Shown: in pieces, positions 1 through 7,796 of the stretch
Numbering within the stretch: the first letter of the stretch is position 1
Layout: each line of letters starts with the position of its first letter
Assembly (NCBI GenBank): GCA_946615495.1
Contig: CAMOHY010000014.1
Location: 1-17,269, forward strand
Direction: 5' to 3'
Source: an uncultured Clostridia bacterium
GTDB lineage: Bacteria > Bacillota > Clostridia > Christensenellales > Aristaeellaceae
DNA: 17,269 nt
Translations under genes and position numbers: made by a program
Notes under the pieces: generated by a model
What the model was told of the DNA's origin: nothing
What the model saw: the letters and a program-made list of their open reading frames with translations, nothing else
Database searches by the model: none

Positions 1-1018
1 AGTCGGTATAGGCCAGGCTGGTTTCCTCGTTTTCCATGCGGGACAGGTTCAGCAGGCTGGCAATGAGCTTGGAGAGGCGGTGGGTTTCATCCGCCACCAC
101 CCGCAGGTATTTTTCGTGCTCCTCCGGCGGAATGGTGCCGTCCAGCATGCCCTGGGCAAAGCCCTGAATGGACGTGATGGGCGAACGCAGCTCATGGGAC
201 ACATTGGCCACAAAATCCCGCCGGGATTTTTCCAGGGTAGAAAGCTGGGCGGTCATTTGGTTGAAGGCGCGGGCCAATTCCTGAATTTCCCTGCCGCCCT
301 CCTCCGGCACGCGGGCCTCAAAATTGCCCCGCGCCATATCGCCCGCCGCCTGCGCCATTACGGACAGGGGACGGCTCAATTGCCGGGCGATGAAAAACAC
401 CACCGCCGCCGACAGCAAAAACATGCCCACCGCCACCAGCACCGTTTGCCAAATCAGCCCCCGGTAAGCGGCGTGCACCGTCTGGGCCGCGGTCTGGATC
501 AGGATAAAGCCCATCACGGTGCGCTGATTGGTGATAACGCTTTCCTGCATCCAGGGCACCAGCACCGTAAACAGCGGGCCGGAGGCGCTTTTTGTTTGCC
601 GCACCACTTCCTGGCCCTTGAGGGCCTGCTCCATATAGGCGGACAATTCCTCCGGGTCCAGCACGGCCTGAATATTTTCATCTTCCAGGGTGGCTTCGTT
701 GTAGTACAGGTACGTTTTCCCGCTGCGGTCCACCACCATGATATAGGCGTTGTATTCTTTATAGATGCGGCTGGATTTCCATCTCATGTAATCCTCGGTG
801 ACGCTGTTTTGGCCCAGCACCGCGGAAAAAGCATCGTAGGACTGCCGGCTGGCCAGGTACGCCATGTCCCTGGCCTGAGCTTTTAAGGCGTTCATGCGGT
901 TTCGGATGGCGTTTTCCCGCAAATTTACGTAAAAAACCGTGGAAAGCACCGCCACGCACACCAAAATAACCGCCAGAAACACGATCAGCAGCCGGGAAAA
1001 CACGCTGAGGCTGCGCAT
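1..1018 (-). CDS. Sensor histidine kinase, N-terminal part (cut by window edge)
   Basis: This is the membrane sensor kinase of a two-component system; it should autophosphorylate on His and pass phosphate to the regulator encoded just upstream. I translated 339 codons from the ATG at 1018. Residues 8–30 form a first membrane helix, about 32–187 an extracytoplasmic sensor domain, and 188–210 a second helix. A HAMP linker follows (about 208–260), then the HisKA dimerisation domain with the H-box FVANVSHELRSP, where His275 is the predicted phospho-acceptor. The ATP-binding N, G1 and G2 boxes would lie beyond base 1, so the gene is incomplete only because the window ends. The start lies 4 nt past the regulator's stop, so the two are co-transcribed. 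The stimulus cannot be told from the sequence. Confidence 0.93.
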   Translation of the reverse strand, partial: MRSLSVFSRLLIVFLAVILVCVAVLSTVFYVNLRENAIRNRMNALKAQARDMAYLASRQSYDAFSAVLGQNSVTEDYMRWKSSRIYKEYNAYIMVVDRSGKTYLYYNEATLEDENIQAVLDPEELSAYMEQALKGQEVVRQTKSASGPLFTVLVPWMQESVITNQRTVMGFILIQTAAQTVHAAYRGLIWQTVLVAVGMFLLSAAVVFFIARQLSRPLSVMAQAAGDMARGNFEARVPEEGGREIQELARAFNQMTAQLSTLEKSRRDFVANVSHELRSPITSIQGFAQGMLDGTIPPEEHEKYLRVVADETHRLSKLIASLLNLSRMENEETSLAYTD

Positions 1019-1022
1019 ACGC

Positions 1023-1712
1023 TCACTTCACCTCAAATTTATAGCCCACGCCCCACACCGTGCGGATGGTCCAGCCCAGGCTTTCGCTGTCCTGGAGCTT
1101 TTCCCGCAATCGCTTAATATGCACGTCCACAGTGCGGCTGTCGCCAAAAAAGTCAAAGCCCCATACCTGCTCCAGCAGCTGTTCCCTGGTGAACACCCTA
1201 TTTTGATGGGAGGCCAGGAAGTAGAGCACCTCCAGCTCCTTGGGCGGCATTTCCAGCAGCTTGCCCTGATAGTGCACCTCGTATTTTTCCAGGCTGATGG
1301 TGAGGCCGGGGAAGGACAGGGTGTCCTTTTCGCTTTCGCCGGGGGCGGACCGGCGCAGCACCGCCTTCACCCGCGCCACCAGCTCTTTTCCCTCAAAGGG
1401 CTTGGTGATATAATCATCCGCCCCCAGTTCCAGGCCCAGCACCTTGTCGAAGGTTTCGTCCTTGGCGGAAAGCATGATGATGGGAATGGTGCTGAACTGG
1501 CGGATGGTGCGGCACACCTGCAAGCCGTCCATGCCGGGCAGCATAATATCCAGCAGCATCAGGCTGGGCGGATTTTTCTGAAAAGCGGCCACCGCTTCGT
1601 CGCCCCGCGTTTCCACCGTCACCTCAAAGCCCTCTTTTTCCAAATACAGCCGCACCAATTGGGCGATGTTCGGGTCGTCATCCACCACCATGATGGTTTG
1701 CTTGTCCTTCAT
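1023..1712 (-). CDS. OmpR/PhoB-family response regulator
   Basis: DNA-binding response regulator of 229 residues, the usual family length. The receiver domain (about 1–120) keeps the acidic triad (VVDDD, residues 9–13), the phospho-acceptor Asp55 in LLDIMLPGMDG, Ser82 as the switch residue and Lys104 in the KPF motif. The C-terminal part (about 130–229) is a winged-helix effector domain ending in the typical RTVDVHIKRLREK and VWGVGYKF elements. A strong ribosome site (AAGGAGGA) lies 8 nt before the ATG. It is paired with the kinase immediately downstream. It follows mutS2 on the same strand after 131 nt, where I found no convincing promoter or terminator, so read-through from mutS2 is possible. 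The target genes are unknown. Confidence 0.96.
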   Translation of the reverse strand: MKDKQTIMVVDDDPNIAQLVRLYLEKEGFEVTVETRGDEAVAAFQKNPPSLMLLDIMLPGMDGLQVCRTIRQFSTIPIIMLSAKDETFDKVLGLELGADDYITKPFEGKELVARVKAVLRRSAPGESEKDTLSFPGLTISLEKYEVHYQGKLLEMPPKELEVLYFLASHQNRVFTREQLLEQVWGFDFFGDSRTVDVHIKRLREKLQDSESLGWTIRTVWGVGYKFEVK

Positions 1713-1753
1713 TTGTTTTCCTCCTTCATTATGGAGCGGGTAAAGGATAAAGC

Positions 1754-1843
1754 GTGCAGAGTGCAGATGATACAGCGTTCAGTAAGAAATGGCTTTTTTG
1801 ATCTTACCCGCCGGAGCTCTGTGCTCTGGCCTCCGCGCTCTGA
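1754..1843. repeat. Degenerate 7-nt repeats between the response regulator and mutS2
   Basis: The 131-nt gap between mutS2 and the regulator contains two GTGCAGA heptads in tandem (1754–1767). Close to the mutS2 stop there is a run of four heptads (1816–1843): GCTCTGT, GCTCTGG, CCTCCGC and GCTCTGA. The second run, read on the other strand, is CAGAGC-rich and resembles the first, so the two blocks look like worn copies of one minisatellite in opposite orientation. No coding capacity, clear promoter or T-tract terminator was found here. The GGAG/CTCC pairing within the second block could form only a weak hairpin. A function is not evident. Confidence 0.45.
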
Positions 1844-4201
1844 TTATTTCAGTTCCACCACCGTCACGCCCTCTTCCCCCTCGCCGTACTTGCCCCGGCG
1901 GTAGGATTTTACGTGCGGATAGTTTTTCAAATGCTTTTGAATGCCTTCCCGGAGGATGCCGGTGCCCTTGCCGTGCACGATGGTTACTTCATGGAGCCCG
2001 GCCAGCACCGCTTCGTCCAAATACTGCTCCACTTCCTCCAGCGCTTCATCCAGCGCCATGCCCCGCACGTCGCAGCTTAGGCCCACGGTGCGCATGGCGG
2101 CCCCGGTCTGCACAGAAACGGAGGACACCTTTTTCTTGGGCTTTTCCTCCTGCGCCAAACGAAGCTGGCTCAAATGGGCTTTCAGCTTCATAATACCCGC
2201 CTGCAGCTGCACCTCGCCCTTGGCGTCCGGCAGGGAAAGCACGGTGCCCTTGGTGTTCAAATGGGTGATTTCCACCACGTCGCCCACCTTCAGGGTCTTG
2301 GGCGGCTCGGCAAAATTGCCGGTGGGCGTGCGAAGGCCCTCGCTCAGGCTGTCGATGCCCTCCTCCAGCCGCTTTTTCAGGGCGTTCACCTCGTGGTCCG
2401 GGGCGGAGCCCGCTTTTTTCATTTTCTTTAGGTCGTAGAGGATTTGCTCGGAATCCCGCCGGGCCTTTTCCACAATGCGGCGGGCCTCCTCCTTGGCCTT
2501 GCGGTTGGCGCTTTCCTTCTTTTCCTCCATGTCCCTATACAGCTTTTCCGCCTCGTTGCGCAGCCGCACAGTTTCGGCCCGCGCTTCCTCCGCCAATTGC
2601 CTTTCCTTTTCCGCAATCTGGCGGTGATATTCCGCGTTGGCGATCACGTCCTCAAAACGGATGGTGTCGTGGGACAGCAGGTCCTTGGCTTCCTCGATCA
2701 AATATTCCGGCAGCCCCAGACGGCGGGAAATTTCAAAGGCGTTGCTCTTGCCCGGCACGCCGATGGACAGGCGGTAGGTGGGGCGAAGCGTGGCCACGTC
2801 AAATTCCACGCTGGCGTTTTCCACGCCCCTGGTGGACAGGGCGTAGGCCTTCAGCTCGCTGTAATGGGTGGTAGCCGCCGTACGGGTTTTGATTTTGAGC
2901 AGGGCGTTTAAGATCACCTGGGCCAGGGCCGCGCCCTCGGTGGGGTCCGTGCCCGCGCCCAGCTCGTCAAACAGCGCAAGGTCGCGAGGCGTCACCGCGT
3001 TCATGATGGACACGATGTTGGTCATATGAGAGGAGAAGGTGGACAGGCTTTGCTCGATGGACTGCTCGTCGCCGATATCGGCGTACACTTCCTCAAAGGT
3101 GCTCAGCTCCGTGCCCAGCGCGCCGGGAATATGCAGCCCGCTTTGGGCCATAAGGGTCATGAGCCCCAGGGTTTTTAGGGTAACGGTTTTGCCGCCGGTG
3201 TTGGGGCCGGTAATGATGAGGGAGGTAAACTCCTGGCCCAGCCACAAAGAGCAGGGCACCACCTGGTCCCGCGGAATCAAAGGATGGCGCACCCGGACCA
3301 GATTGACCACGCCGTTTTCGTTCATTTTGGGGCGCACGCAGTCCATTTCCCGGCTGAGCATGCCCTTGGCAAAGATAAAATCCAGATTGGCCAGGATGGC
3401 CAGGTTCTGGGCGATCAGGGAGGCGCTGTCGGCCACCTGCTGGGACAGGGCGGAAAGGATGCGCTCAATCTCGTCCCGCTCCTTCATATGCCATTCCTTC
3501 AGCTCATTGCCCATTTCCACCACGGCCATGGGCTCAATGAACAGGGTGGCCCCGGTGGCGGATTGATCGTGCACCAGGCCGGGCACGTTGGCCCGGTACT
3601 CCGCCTTAACGGGCAGCACGTACCTTCCGCCCCGCACCGTAACGATGGATTCCATCAGATACTTGGAATAGCCGGCCCCGTGGGCCATGGCGTTCAGCTT
3701 TTCCCGGATGCGGTCGTTCACCTGGCGGATATGCCGCCGGATATCCAGCAGGGCGGGAGAAGCGTGATCGGAAATTTCCTCTTCGCTGAGAATGGCCTCG
3801 GTGATGTCCGTTTCCAGCTGGCGCAGGGGCTGGAGCCGGGACGCCATGGACGTGATGAGCGGCGTGTTTTCCTTTTCCGTCACCAGGGCGGACCGGGCCG
3901 CGCGGGCGCAGCGCAGCGTTTCCGCCACCATGAGCAGCGCCTTCTGCGACAGGGTGGAGCCCTTCTCGGCCAGCGTCAAATACTCCGTCACGTCGTCAAA
4001 GCCCACCAGGGGATTGCCGCCCAGGTAGGCCAGGGTGGAAACCGCTTCCTCCGTTTCATCCAGCGCCCGGTTCACATCCGCGAGGCCGGAAAGGGGCGTA
4101 AGGCTCCGGCATTTTTCTTTGCCGGGCTCGCTGAGGGCGTAGGCGGACAGCATGTCCCTGATCTTGGTAAATTCCAGCACCCGCAGGGCGCGTTCGTTCA
4201 T
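1844..4201 (-). CDS. mutS2: MutS2 ATPase/endonuclease with Smr domain
   Basis: A 785-residue MutS2 protein, the normal family length. MutS2 is a MutS-type dimeric ATPase linked to ribosome-collision rescue in Bacillus and to suppression of recombination in other bacteria. The core and lever region covers about 1–310. The ABC-type ATPase follows, with Walker A GPNTGGKT (332–339), a signature-like stretch near 378–392 and Walker B LALFDELGAGTDP (408–420). A charged coiled coil spans about 505–600, then a KOW-like segment near 637–675. The C-terminal Smr domain (about 708–785) has HGKGTGILR at 743–751. The usual LDLRG motif reads CDVRG (710–714). I start at 4201 because GGAGG lies 8 nt upstream and MNERALRVLEFTKI is the family's normal N-terminus. 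An upstream TTG at 4252 would start inside the promoter. Confidence 0.97.
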   Translation of the reverse strand: MNERALRVLEFTKIRDMLSAYALSEPGKEKCRSLTPLSGLADVNRALDETEEAVSTLAYLGGNPLVGFDDVTEYLTLAEKGSTLSQKALLMVAETLRCARAARSALVTEKENTPLITSMASRLQPLRQLETDITEAILSEEEISDHASPALLDIRRHIRQVNDRIREKLNAMAHGAGYSKYLMESIVTVRGGRYVLPVKAEYRANVPGLVHDQSATGATLFIEPMAVVEMGNELKEWHMKERDEIERILSALSQQVADSASLIAQNLAILANLDFIFAKGMLSREMDCVRPKMNENGVVNLVRVRHPLIPRDQVVPCSLWLGQEFTSLIITGPNTGGKTVTLKTLGLMTLMAQSGLHIPGALGTELSTFEEVYADIGDEQSIEQSLSTFSSHMTNIVSIMNAVTPRDLALFDELGAGTDPTEGAALAQVILNALLKIKTRTAATTHYSELKAYALSTRGVENASVEFDVATLRPTYRLSIGVPGKSNAFEISRRLGLPEYLIEEAKDLLSHDTIRFEDVIANAEYHRQIAEKERQLAEEARAETVRLRNEAEKLYRDMEEKKESANRKAKEEARRIVEKARRDSEQILYDLKKMKKAGSAPDHEVNALKKRLEEGIDSLSEGLRTPTGNFAEPPKTLKVGDVVEITHLNTKGTVLSLPDAKGEVQLQAGIMKLKAHLSQLRLAQEEKPKKKVSSVSVQTGAAMRTVGLSCDVRGMALDEALEEVEQYLDEAVLAGLHEVTIVHGKGTGILREGIQKHLKNYPHVKSYRRGKYGEGEEGVTVVELK

Positions 4202-4209
4202 GATGCTTC

Positions 4210-4214
4210 CCTCC
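4210..4214 (-). promoter_or_regulatory. Ribosome binding site deciding the mutS2 start
   Basis: Read on the minus strand this is GGAGG, within GGGAGGGAAG, placed 8 nt before the ATG at 4201. It supports that start over the in-frame TTG 51 nt further upstream. Confidence 0.85.
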
Positions 4215-4222
4215 CGTAAAAA

Positions 4223-4252
4223 AGTATACAATGGGCGGCGTTTTTCTTGCAA
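4223..4252 (-). promoter_or_regulatory. Candidate promoter of mutS2
   Basis: On the minus strand a -35 box TTGCAA (4247–4252) is followed after 18 nt by a -10 box TATACT (4223–4228). This would start transcription about 15 nt before the mutS2 ATG, giving a short leader with the ribosome site inside it. The match is good for a housekeeping sigma factor. A second TTGACC (4290–4295) further upstream has only a poor -10 box. Confidence 0.6.
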
Positions 4253-4258
4253 GAAAAA
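4241..4258. promoter_or_regulatory. Perfect 18-bp palindrome over the mutS2 -35 box (putative operator)
   Basis: TTTTTCTTGCAAGAAAAA is identical on both strands with no central spacer. Its centre, TTGCAA, is the -35 box of the candidate mutS2 promoter. Lack of a loop and a GC-poor stem argue against a transcription terminator and for a binding site of a dimeric regulator. Which protein would bind cannot be told from here. Confidence 0.45.
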
Positions 4259-4313
4259 TCGAAAAAGGTTTAAAAAACGTTTACAGCAAGGTCAAAATTT
4301 TATAGTGCTTTCT

Positions 4314-6659
4314 TTACAGCACGCCTTCCATAAAGCGGCCGAGGGTGCCCTTGAGCGCAAGCGCCCTGGGCGCGTTCCCCCGCAGCAGCGCGGCGTAATG
4401 GCGCACGATTTCCAAGCGTTCCGCTTTTTCTTCATCCGTCAGCGCAACGAGCCAGGAAAGGGGCGGCAGCCCCTCCAAATGGCCGGATAGATGCAGGGGC
4501 TTATCCCCCATCAGTTCAATTTGGCAGCCCTCCGGAAGGCGCAGGGGCAAAAGCGGATACCGGGCGCCCAGCCGGTCGGTGAGGCAGGTGCCCGCGGCGC
4601 CCTTTCCCTGGCGGCACAGTTCGCATGCTTCCCGCCCGCCGGTCAGGCCCAATTGGGTGCGCATGGGGCAATGGTTCAATAGCATCAGCCGGGGGCGGCC
4701 ATAGACGGGCAGAATCAATTCGCATATGCCCCGCGGCAATTCCATAATTTCCTGTCCGGCCATCTCCCGGCTCAGCGTCACGCTTTTGCAGCCCAGGAAG
4801 GACAGCAGGCGGATGGCTTCCCCGTTCATGACCGGAATGCCCTCCCCCGCCATATCGCCCCCGGAAAACATCCGGGCCTGGCCGGGGCTGGACAGGCACA
4901 CCGGCGCCTTAAGCGCGTCCAGCGTTTTTTGAAGTGCCCGCAGGGTGCCTTCCTCGCACTGGGCGGGCAGGCACAGGCGGGTCCCTGCCGGAAGCGCCTT
5001 CAATTCGGGCATAAGGAAAGCTTCCCGAAAATCCTGAGGCAGATAGACCACTTCATCCGCCCCCGCCTGAAGAAGGGACGGAATTTCCGCCATCCTGCCC
5101 GTTTTCACGATCAGGCGCGGAGCGGGCACGGCGTTTTCCCGCGCTGGAAAGCTTCCCGCGGGCAGGAAGGGCCTGGGCTGGGCGGCGATGCGCGCCTCCG
5201 CCAGCTTTTCCAGCGCTTCCCTGCGCAGGGCGTTCAGGGCGGCGGCAGGCGCGAAGGCTCCCGCCGTCTTTACCGTCAGGCTTCGCAGCGCAAAGGGCGT
5301 GCCCCCGGTCTTGCCCAGGGCCCGGCGGGCGCTTTCCCCGTCCAAGGCCTTGCTCTGCGCCGCCTGGCAGATATCGCCCTCAAGTTTTGCTTCGCTTTCC
5401 CCGTCCGTTACGGCCAGGACAAGGGGCTTGCCAGGATAGGCGGTAAGCGACGCGTCAAAAGCTATGGGCAAGGCGGCGTTCAGCGCTTCGCCCTCATAGG
5501 TGCTTCGGGCGGCGGCAAGCTGGCTTTCATCCTCCGTGCGGCGCACGCTGTCGCCCACAGCCGCGTTCTCCCGCAGGCGAAGGGACGCGGTCTGGCCCGC
5601 GGGCACATTAGGCCCGGAATAGCGCAGCGCTTGGCCGCCAATCTCCAGGCCGTCGCCGTTGTGCAGCGTCCGCTCCATCACGGCGTCGGCCAGCAGCGCG
5701 CCGCCCCGGCGGTAAACCCGATGGACCTTGCCCATACTGAGCCCCGACGGCGTAACGCGGGTGGGGTCGATCACCCCGGCGTCCTGCTTGCCGCCGGGAT
5801 AGCCCATGGTAAAGCCGCCGCGGGAAAAAATCTGCACCAACTCTTCCTTTTCCTGGCTGGAGGCGGGAGAAAAACGCCCCTCCAGCACGCCGTCCAAGGC
5901 CCGGCGGTAGGCCCGCGTCACCACGGCCACATATTCCGGGCGCTTAAGCCTTCCCTCAATCTTGAAGGAATACACGCCCGCCTGGGCCATCGCCCAAAGC
6001 TCATCGCGGGCGCACAGGTCGCGGGGCGACAGCCAGGCGCCCGTTTTTCCCTGATAGGTATAGGGCAGGCGGCAGGGCTGGGCGCACCGGCCCCGGTTGC
6101 CGCTCCTGCCCCCGATCATGGAGGAAAACAGGCATTGACCGGAGCAGGAAACGCACAGCGCCCCATGGCAGAAGGCCTCGATTTCCACCCCGGTCCCCGC
6201 CGCCTCCCGAATAGCGTCCAAGCCGCATTCGCGGGCCAGCACCACCCGGCGCGCCCCCAGGCTGCGAAGCAGTTCCGCCCCGGCGGCGTTGTGCAGCGCC
6301 ATTTGGGTGCTGGCGTGGATGGGCAGCTCCGGAAATTCCTCCCGGCAGATTTTCACCAGCCCCAAATCCTGCAGCAGCACGGCGTCGGCCCCCAGGGACG
6401 ACAACAAGGAAAGGGTGCGCCGGACGTCCTCCAGTTCCCTTTCCTTGATAAGGATATTGACCGTGACATATATTTTTTTCCTGTGCAGGTGGGCCAAGCG
6501 CAGCGCCTGGGTGAGCGCAGGCTCATCAAAGCCCGCGCTGGACCTGGCCCCGTAGGCGGCCGCGCCCAGATACACCGCGTCCGCCCCGTTGCTCAGCGCC
6601 GCTTTCAGCGCGTCCATGCTGCCCGCGGGGGCAAGCAGTTCCCGTTCATTTGCCAGCAT
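4314..6659 (-). CDS. U32-family protein with DUF3656 (RlhA-like RNA hydroxylation protein)
   Basis: A 781-residue peptidase-U32-family protein. The start MLANERELLAPAGSMDALKAA is the family's N-terminus, and the N-terminal barrel holds the cysteine-rich signature CHGALCVSCSGQC with further cysteines at 192, 196 and 216. The KIEGR motif is at 233–237. The long C-terminal half matches the size and layout of U32 proteins carrying DUF3656, such as E. coli RlhA, which hydroxylates 23S rRNA cytidine 2501 using prephenate-derived chemistry. Related UbiU/UbiV bind a 4Fe-4S cluster through conserved cysteines, so a cluster is plausible here. Older databases call such proteins collagenase-like proteases; protease activity is doubtful. 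It overlaps the end of zapA by 14 nt and lies upstream of mutS2, a common clostridial order. The exact RNA target is inferred. Confidence 0.9.
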   Translation of the reverse strand: MLANERELLAPAGSMDALKAALSNGADAVYLGAAAYGARSSAGFDEPALTQALRLAHLHRKKIYVTVNILIKERELEDVRRTLSLLSSLGADAVLLQDLGLVKICREEFPELPIHASTQMALHNAAGAELLRSLGARRVVLARECGLDAIREAAGTGVEIEAFCHGALCVSCSGQCLFSSMIGGRSGNRGRCAQPCRLPYTYQGKTGAWLSPRDLCARDELWAMAQAGVYSFKIEGRLKRPEYVAVVTRAYRRALDGVLEGRFSPASSQEKEELVQIFSRGGFTMGYPGGKQDAGVIDPTRVTPSGLSMGKVHRVYRRGGALLADAVMERTLHNGDGLEIGGQALRYSGPNVPAGQTASLRLRENAAVGDSVRRTEDESQLAAARSTYEGEALNAALPIAFDASLTAYPGKPLVLAVTDGESEAKLEGDICQAAQSKALDGESARRALGKTGGTPFALRSLTVKTAGAFAPAAALNALRREALEKLAEARIAAQPRPFLPAGSFPARENAVPAPRLIVKTGRMAEIPSLLQAGADEVVYLPQDFREAFLMPELKALPAGTRLCLPAQCEEGTLRALQKTLDALKAPVCLSSPGQARMFSGGDMAGEGIPVMNGEAIRLLSFLGCKSVTLSREMAGQEIMELPRGICELILPVYGRPRLMLLNHCPMRTQLGLTGGREACELCRQGKGAAGTCLTDRLGARYPLLPLRLPEGCQIELMGDKPLHLSGHLEGLPPLSWLVALTDEEKAERLEIVRHYAALLRGNAPRALALKGTLGRFMEGVL

Positions 6660-6936
6660 GCTTCAATTCTTGCAGCTCCTGCCGCGCCTGCATCAATTCC
6701 CGGCGCAGGCGCGTGTTGTCGTCCTGGGCGGTGAGCAATTCATCCGCCACGGTGAGCCCGGCGATCACGGCGGCGGATTCCCGGTTCACAAAGCCCGAAG
6801 TGGCCATTTCGGCAATCTTCCGGTCCATATACACCGCCACCCGGCGCACATGCTCCGGCGCGTCGGCGCTGGTAATGGTGTAATCCCGGCCCGCGATGCG
6901 CAGGGTGTAGGTGCGTTCATTGCCTGTTCTTATCAT
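6646..6936 (-). CDS. zapA: Cell division protein ZapA
   Basis: A 96-residue ZapA, a cytoplasmic protein that bundles FtsZ filaments at the division site. The N-terminal half has the family pattern: a short beta region, then APEHVRRVAVYMDRKIAEM (26–44). The C-terminal half holds AAVIAGLTVADELL (55–68) followed by a charged coiled coil (about 69–94) typical of the tetramerisation helix. The ATG overlaps the TGA of the isomerase gene by 4 nt (ATGA), and its 3' end overlaps the U32 gene by 14 nt, so translation of the three is probably coupled. In B. subtilis, zapA lies in the same neighbourhood as mutS2, which supports the call. Confidence 0.93.
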   Translation of the reverse strand: MIRTGNERTYTLRIAGRDYTITSADAPEHVRRVAVYMDRKIAEMATSGFVNRESAAVIAGLTVADELLTAQDDNTRLRRELMQARQELQELKHAGK

Positions 6937-7457
6937 AGCTGATTGAAGGGATAGTAGTTCCCCAAAGTGTCCACCCGGATGGAAGAAATCCGCTGGGGCT
7001 CCAGGGGCTTATCGTTATAATCGCGGGGGGCGTTCACAATCTGATCGGCGTATTCCATGCCGGAGAGCACCTTGCCAAAGGCGGCGTACGCGCCGTCCAG
7101 GTGGGGAGACACGCTGGTCATGATGAAAAACTGGCTGCCGGCGGAATCGGGGTGCATGGCGCGGGCCATGCTGAGCACGCCGTAGGTGTGCTTGAGGGGA
7201 TTTTCCACGCCGTTCTGGACAAATTCGCCCTTGATGGAGTAGCCGGGGCCGCCGGTGCCCGTGCCCTTGGGGCAGCCGCCCTGAATCATAAAGCCGGGAA
7301 TTACCCGATGGAAGATGAGCCCATCGTAAAACCCGCTGTTGGCCAGGGAAGCAAAATTGCCCACGGACTGCGGGGCGTATTCAGGGTAGAGCTCCCCCTT
7401 CATTTCGCCGCCGTTTTCCAGCTTGATAACAAACGTGGGATGCTGAACTTCGCTCAT
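6933..7457 (-). CDS. Cyclophilin-type peptidyl-prolyl cis-trans isomerase
   Basis: A 174-residue single-domain cyclophilin that catalyses cis/trans isomerisation of proline peptide bonds. Signature elements are FHRVIPGFMIQGG (49–61), with Arg51 at the catalytic arginine position, then GSQFFIM (107–113) and HLDGAYAAFGKV (119–130). The residue matching Trp121 of human cyclophilin A is His119, as in many bacterial members with low cyclosporin affinity. There is no signal peptide or membrane segment, so it should act in the cytoplasm. GGAGG lies 9 nt before the ATG. It is the first gene of a leftward operon with zapA and the U32 gene, behind a near-consensus promoter. Confidence 0.95.
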   Translation of the reverse strand: MSEVQHPTFVIKLENGGEMKGELYPEYAPQSVGNFASLANSGFYDGLIFHRVIPGFMIQGGCPKGTGTGGPGYSIKGEFVQNGVENPLKHTYGVLSMARAMHPDSAGSQFFIMTSVSPHLDGAYAAFGKVLSGMEYADQIVNAPRDYNDKPLEPQRISSIRVDTLGNYYPFNQL

Positions 7458-7558
7458 GACAAAGATCCTCCATTTTCAAGTCGCATGTTTTGGAAACAAA
7501 AATCTATTTCCGGGATGGCATACTTACACTTTTACCATCTTTTCCTTATACAAACAGC

Positions 7559-7587
7559 ATCATACCGCCTTTTGGCCAAATTGTCAA
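7559..7587 (-). promoter_or_regulatory. Promoter of the isomerase–zapA–U32 operon
   Basis: On the minus strand a perfect -35 box TTGACA (7582–7587) is followed after exactly 17 nt by TATGAT (7559–7564), one base from the consensus -10. The expected start site lies about 95 nt before the isomerase ATG, leaving a moderate 5' leader. The palindrome TTTGGCCAAA in its spacer could be a regulator site. Confidence 0.8.
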
Positions 7588-7691
7588 ATTCAGGCGGACC
7601 CAAATACGGCGGTTTTCATTCCGTTTTCCCTTCTTTTTCTTTTCAATCCGATTACATATTGGTTACATTGTGGCGAACTGAGGCGTTTTGG

Positions 7692-7713
7692 GCCGTTTCA
7701 CGGCAGTTTTTTT
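7692..7713 (+). terminator. Small hairpin with T-run upstream of the rightward promoter
   Basis: GCCGT (7692–7696), loop TTC and ACGGC (7700–7704) form a 5-bp GC-rich stem, followed by AG and seven T residues (7707–7713). It could stop rightward transcripts entering from upstream, shielding the promoter right behind it. The stem is short and no upstream rightward transcript is known, so the T-run may instead be an AT-rich upstream element of that promoter. Confidence 0.35.
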
Positions 7714-7714
7714 A

Positions 7715-7743
7715 TTGCATTTGCCCGGAAACTGCGCTATAAT
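7715..7743 (+). promoter_or_regulatory. Promoter of the rightward operon starting at 7797
   Basis: TTGCAT (7715–7720), a 17-nt spacer and a perfect TATAAT (7738–7743). A T-rich stretch precedes the -35 box. Transcription would begin about 45 nt before the first ATG at 7797. Confidence 0.8.
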
Positions 7744-7796
7744 AAATTAGATATTAACGTGCCAGAATACAGGCGAAGGAAAGGCGGATTGAGAAC

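Larger units (their letters stand above)
7458..7796. other. Divergent intergenic region between the leftward and rightward operons
   Basis: These 339 nt separate the leftward isomerase gene from the rightward membrane-protein gene and are much richer in A and T than the flanking genes. They hold a promoter for each side (7559–7587 and 7715–7743) and a small hairpin with a T-run (7692–7713). The 120 nt between the two promoters show no convincing gene. A 10-bp palindrome TTTGGCCAAA (7571–7580) lies in the spacer of the leftward promoter. Short inverted CCGCCT/AGGCGG copies (7565–7570, 7592–7597) surround its -35 box. Confidence 0.7.

Noticed and set aside
1790..1836. Possible terminator between mutS2 and the response regulator
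   Set aside because: The GTAAGA/TCTTAC and CGGAG/CTCCG pairings are short, have large loops, and lack a T-run in the right place for the minus strand.
939..1904. A 321-codon plus-strand frame across the response regulator
   Set aside because: The minus strand encodes an unmistakable OmpR-type regulator; the plus-strand product has no recognisable features.
4202..4252. Longer MutS2 start at the TTG at 4252
   Set aside because: The added 17 residues match no MutS2 N-terminus and would be read from inside the promoter; GGAGG fits the ATG at 4201.
4314..6659. Reading the U32 protein as a collagenase-like protease
   Set aside because: The cysteine signature and the long DUF3656-type C-terminal half fit RNA hydroxylation proteins of the RlhA type better; no protease catalytic set is evident.
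4929..6734. A 601-codon open frame on the plus strand opposite the U32 gene
   Set aside because: It is antisense to a clear conserved gene. Its product is rich in Gly, Ala, Arg, His and Pro with no domain, as expected from GC-rich codon bias on the opposite strand.
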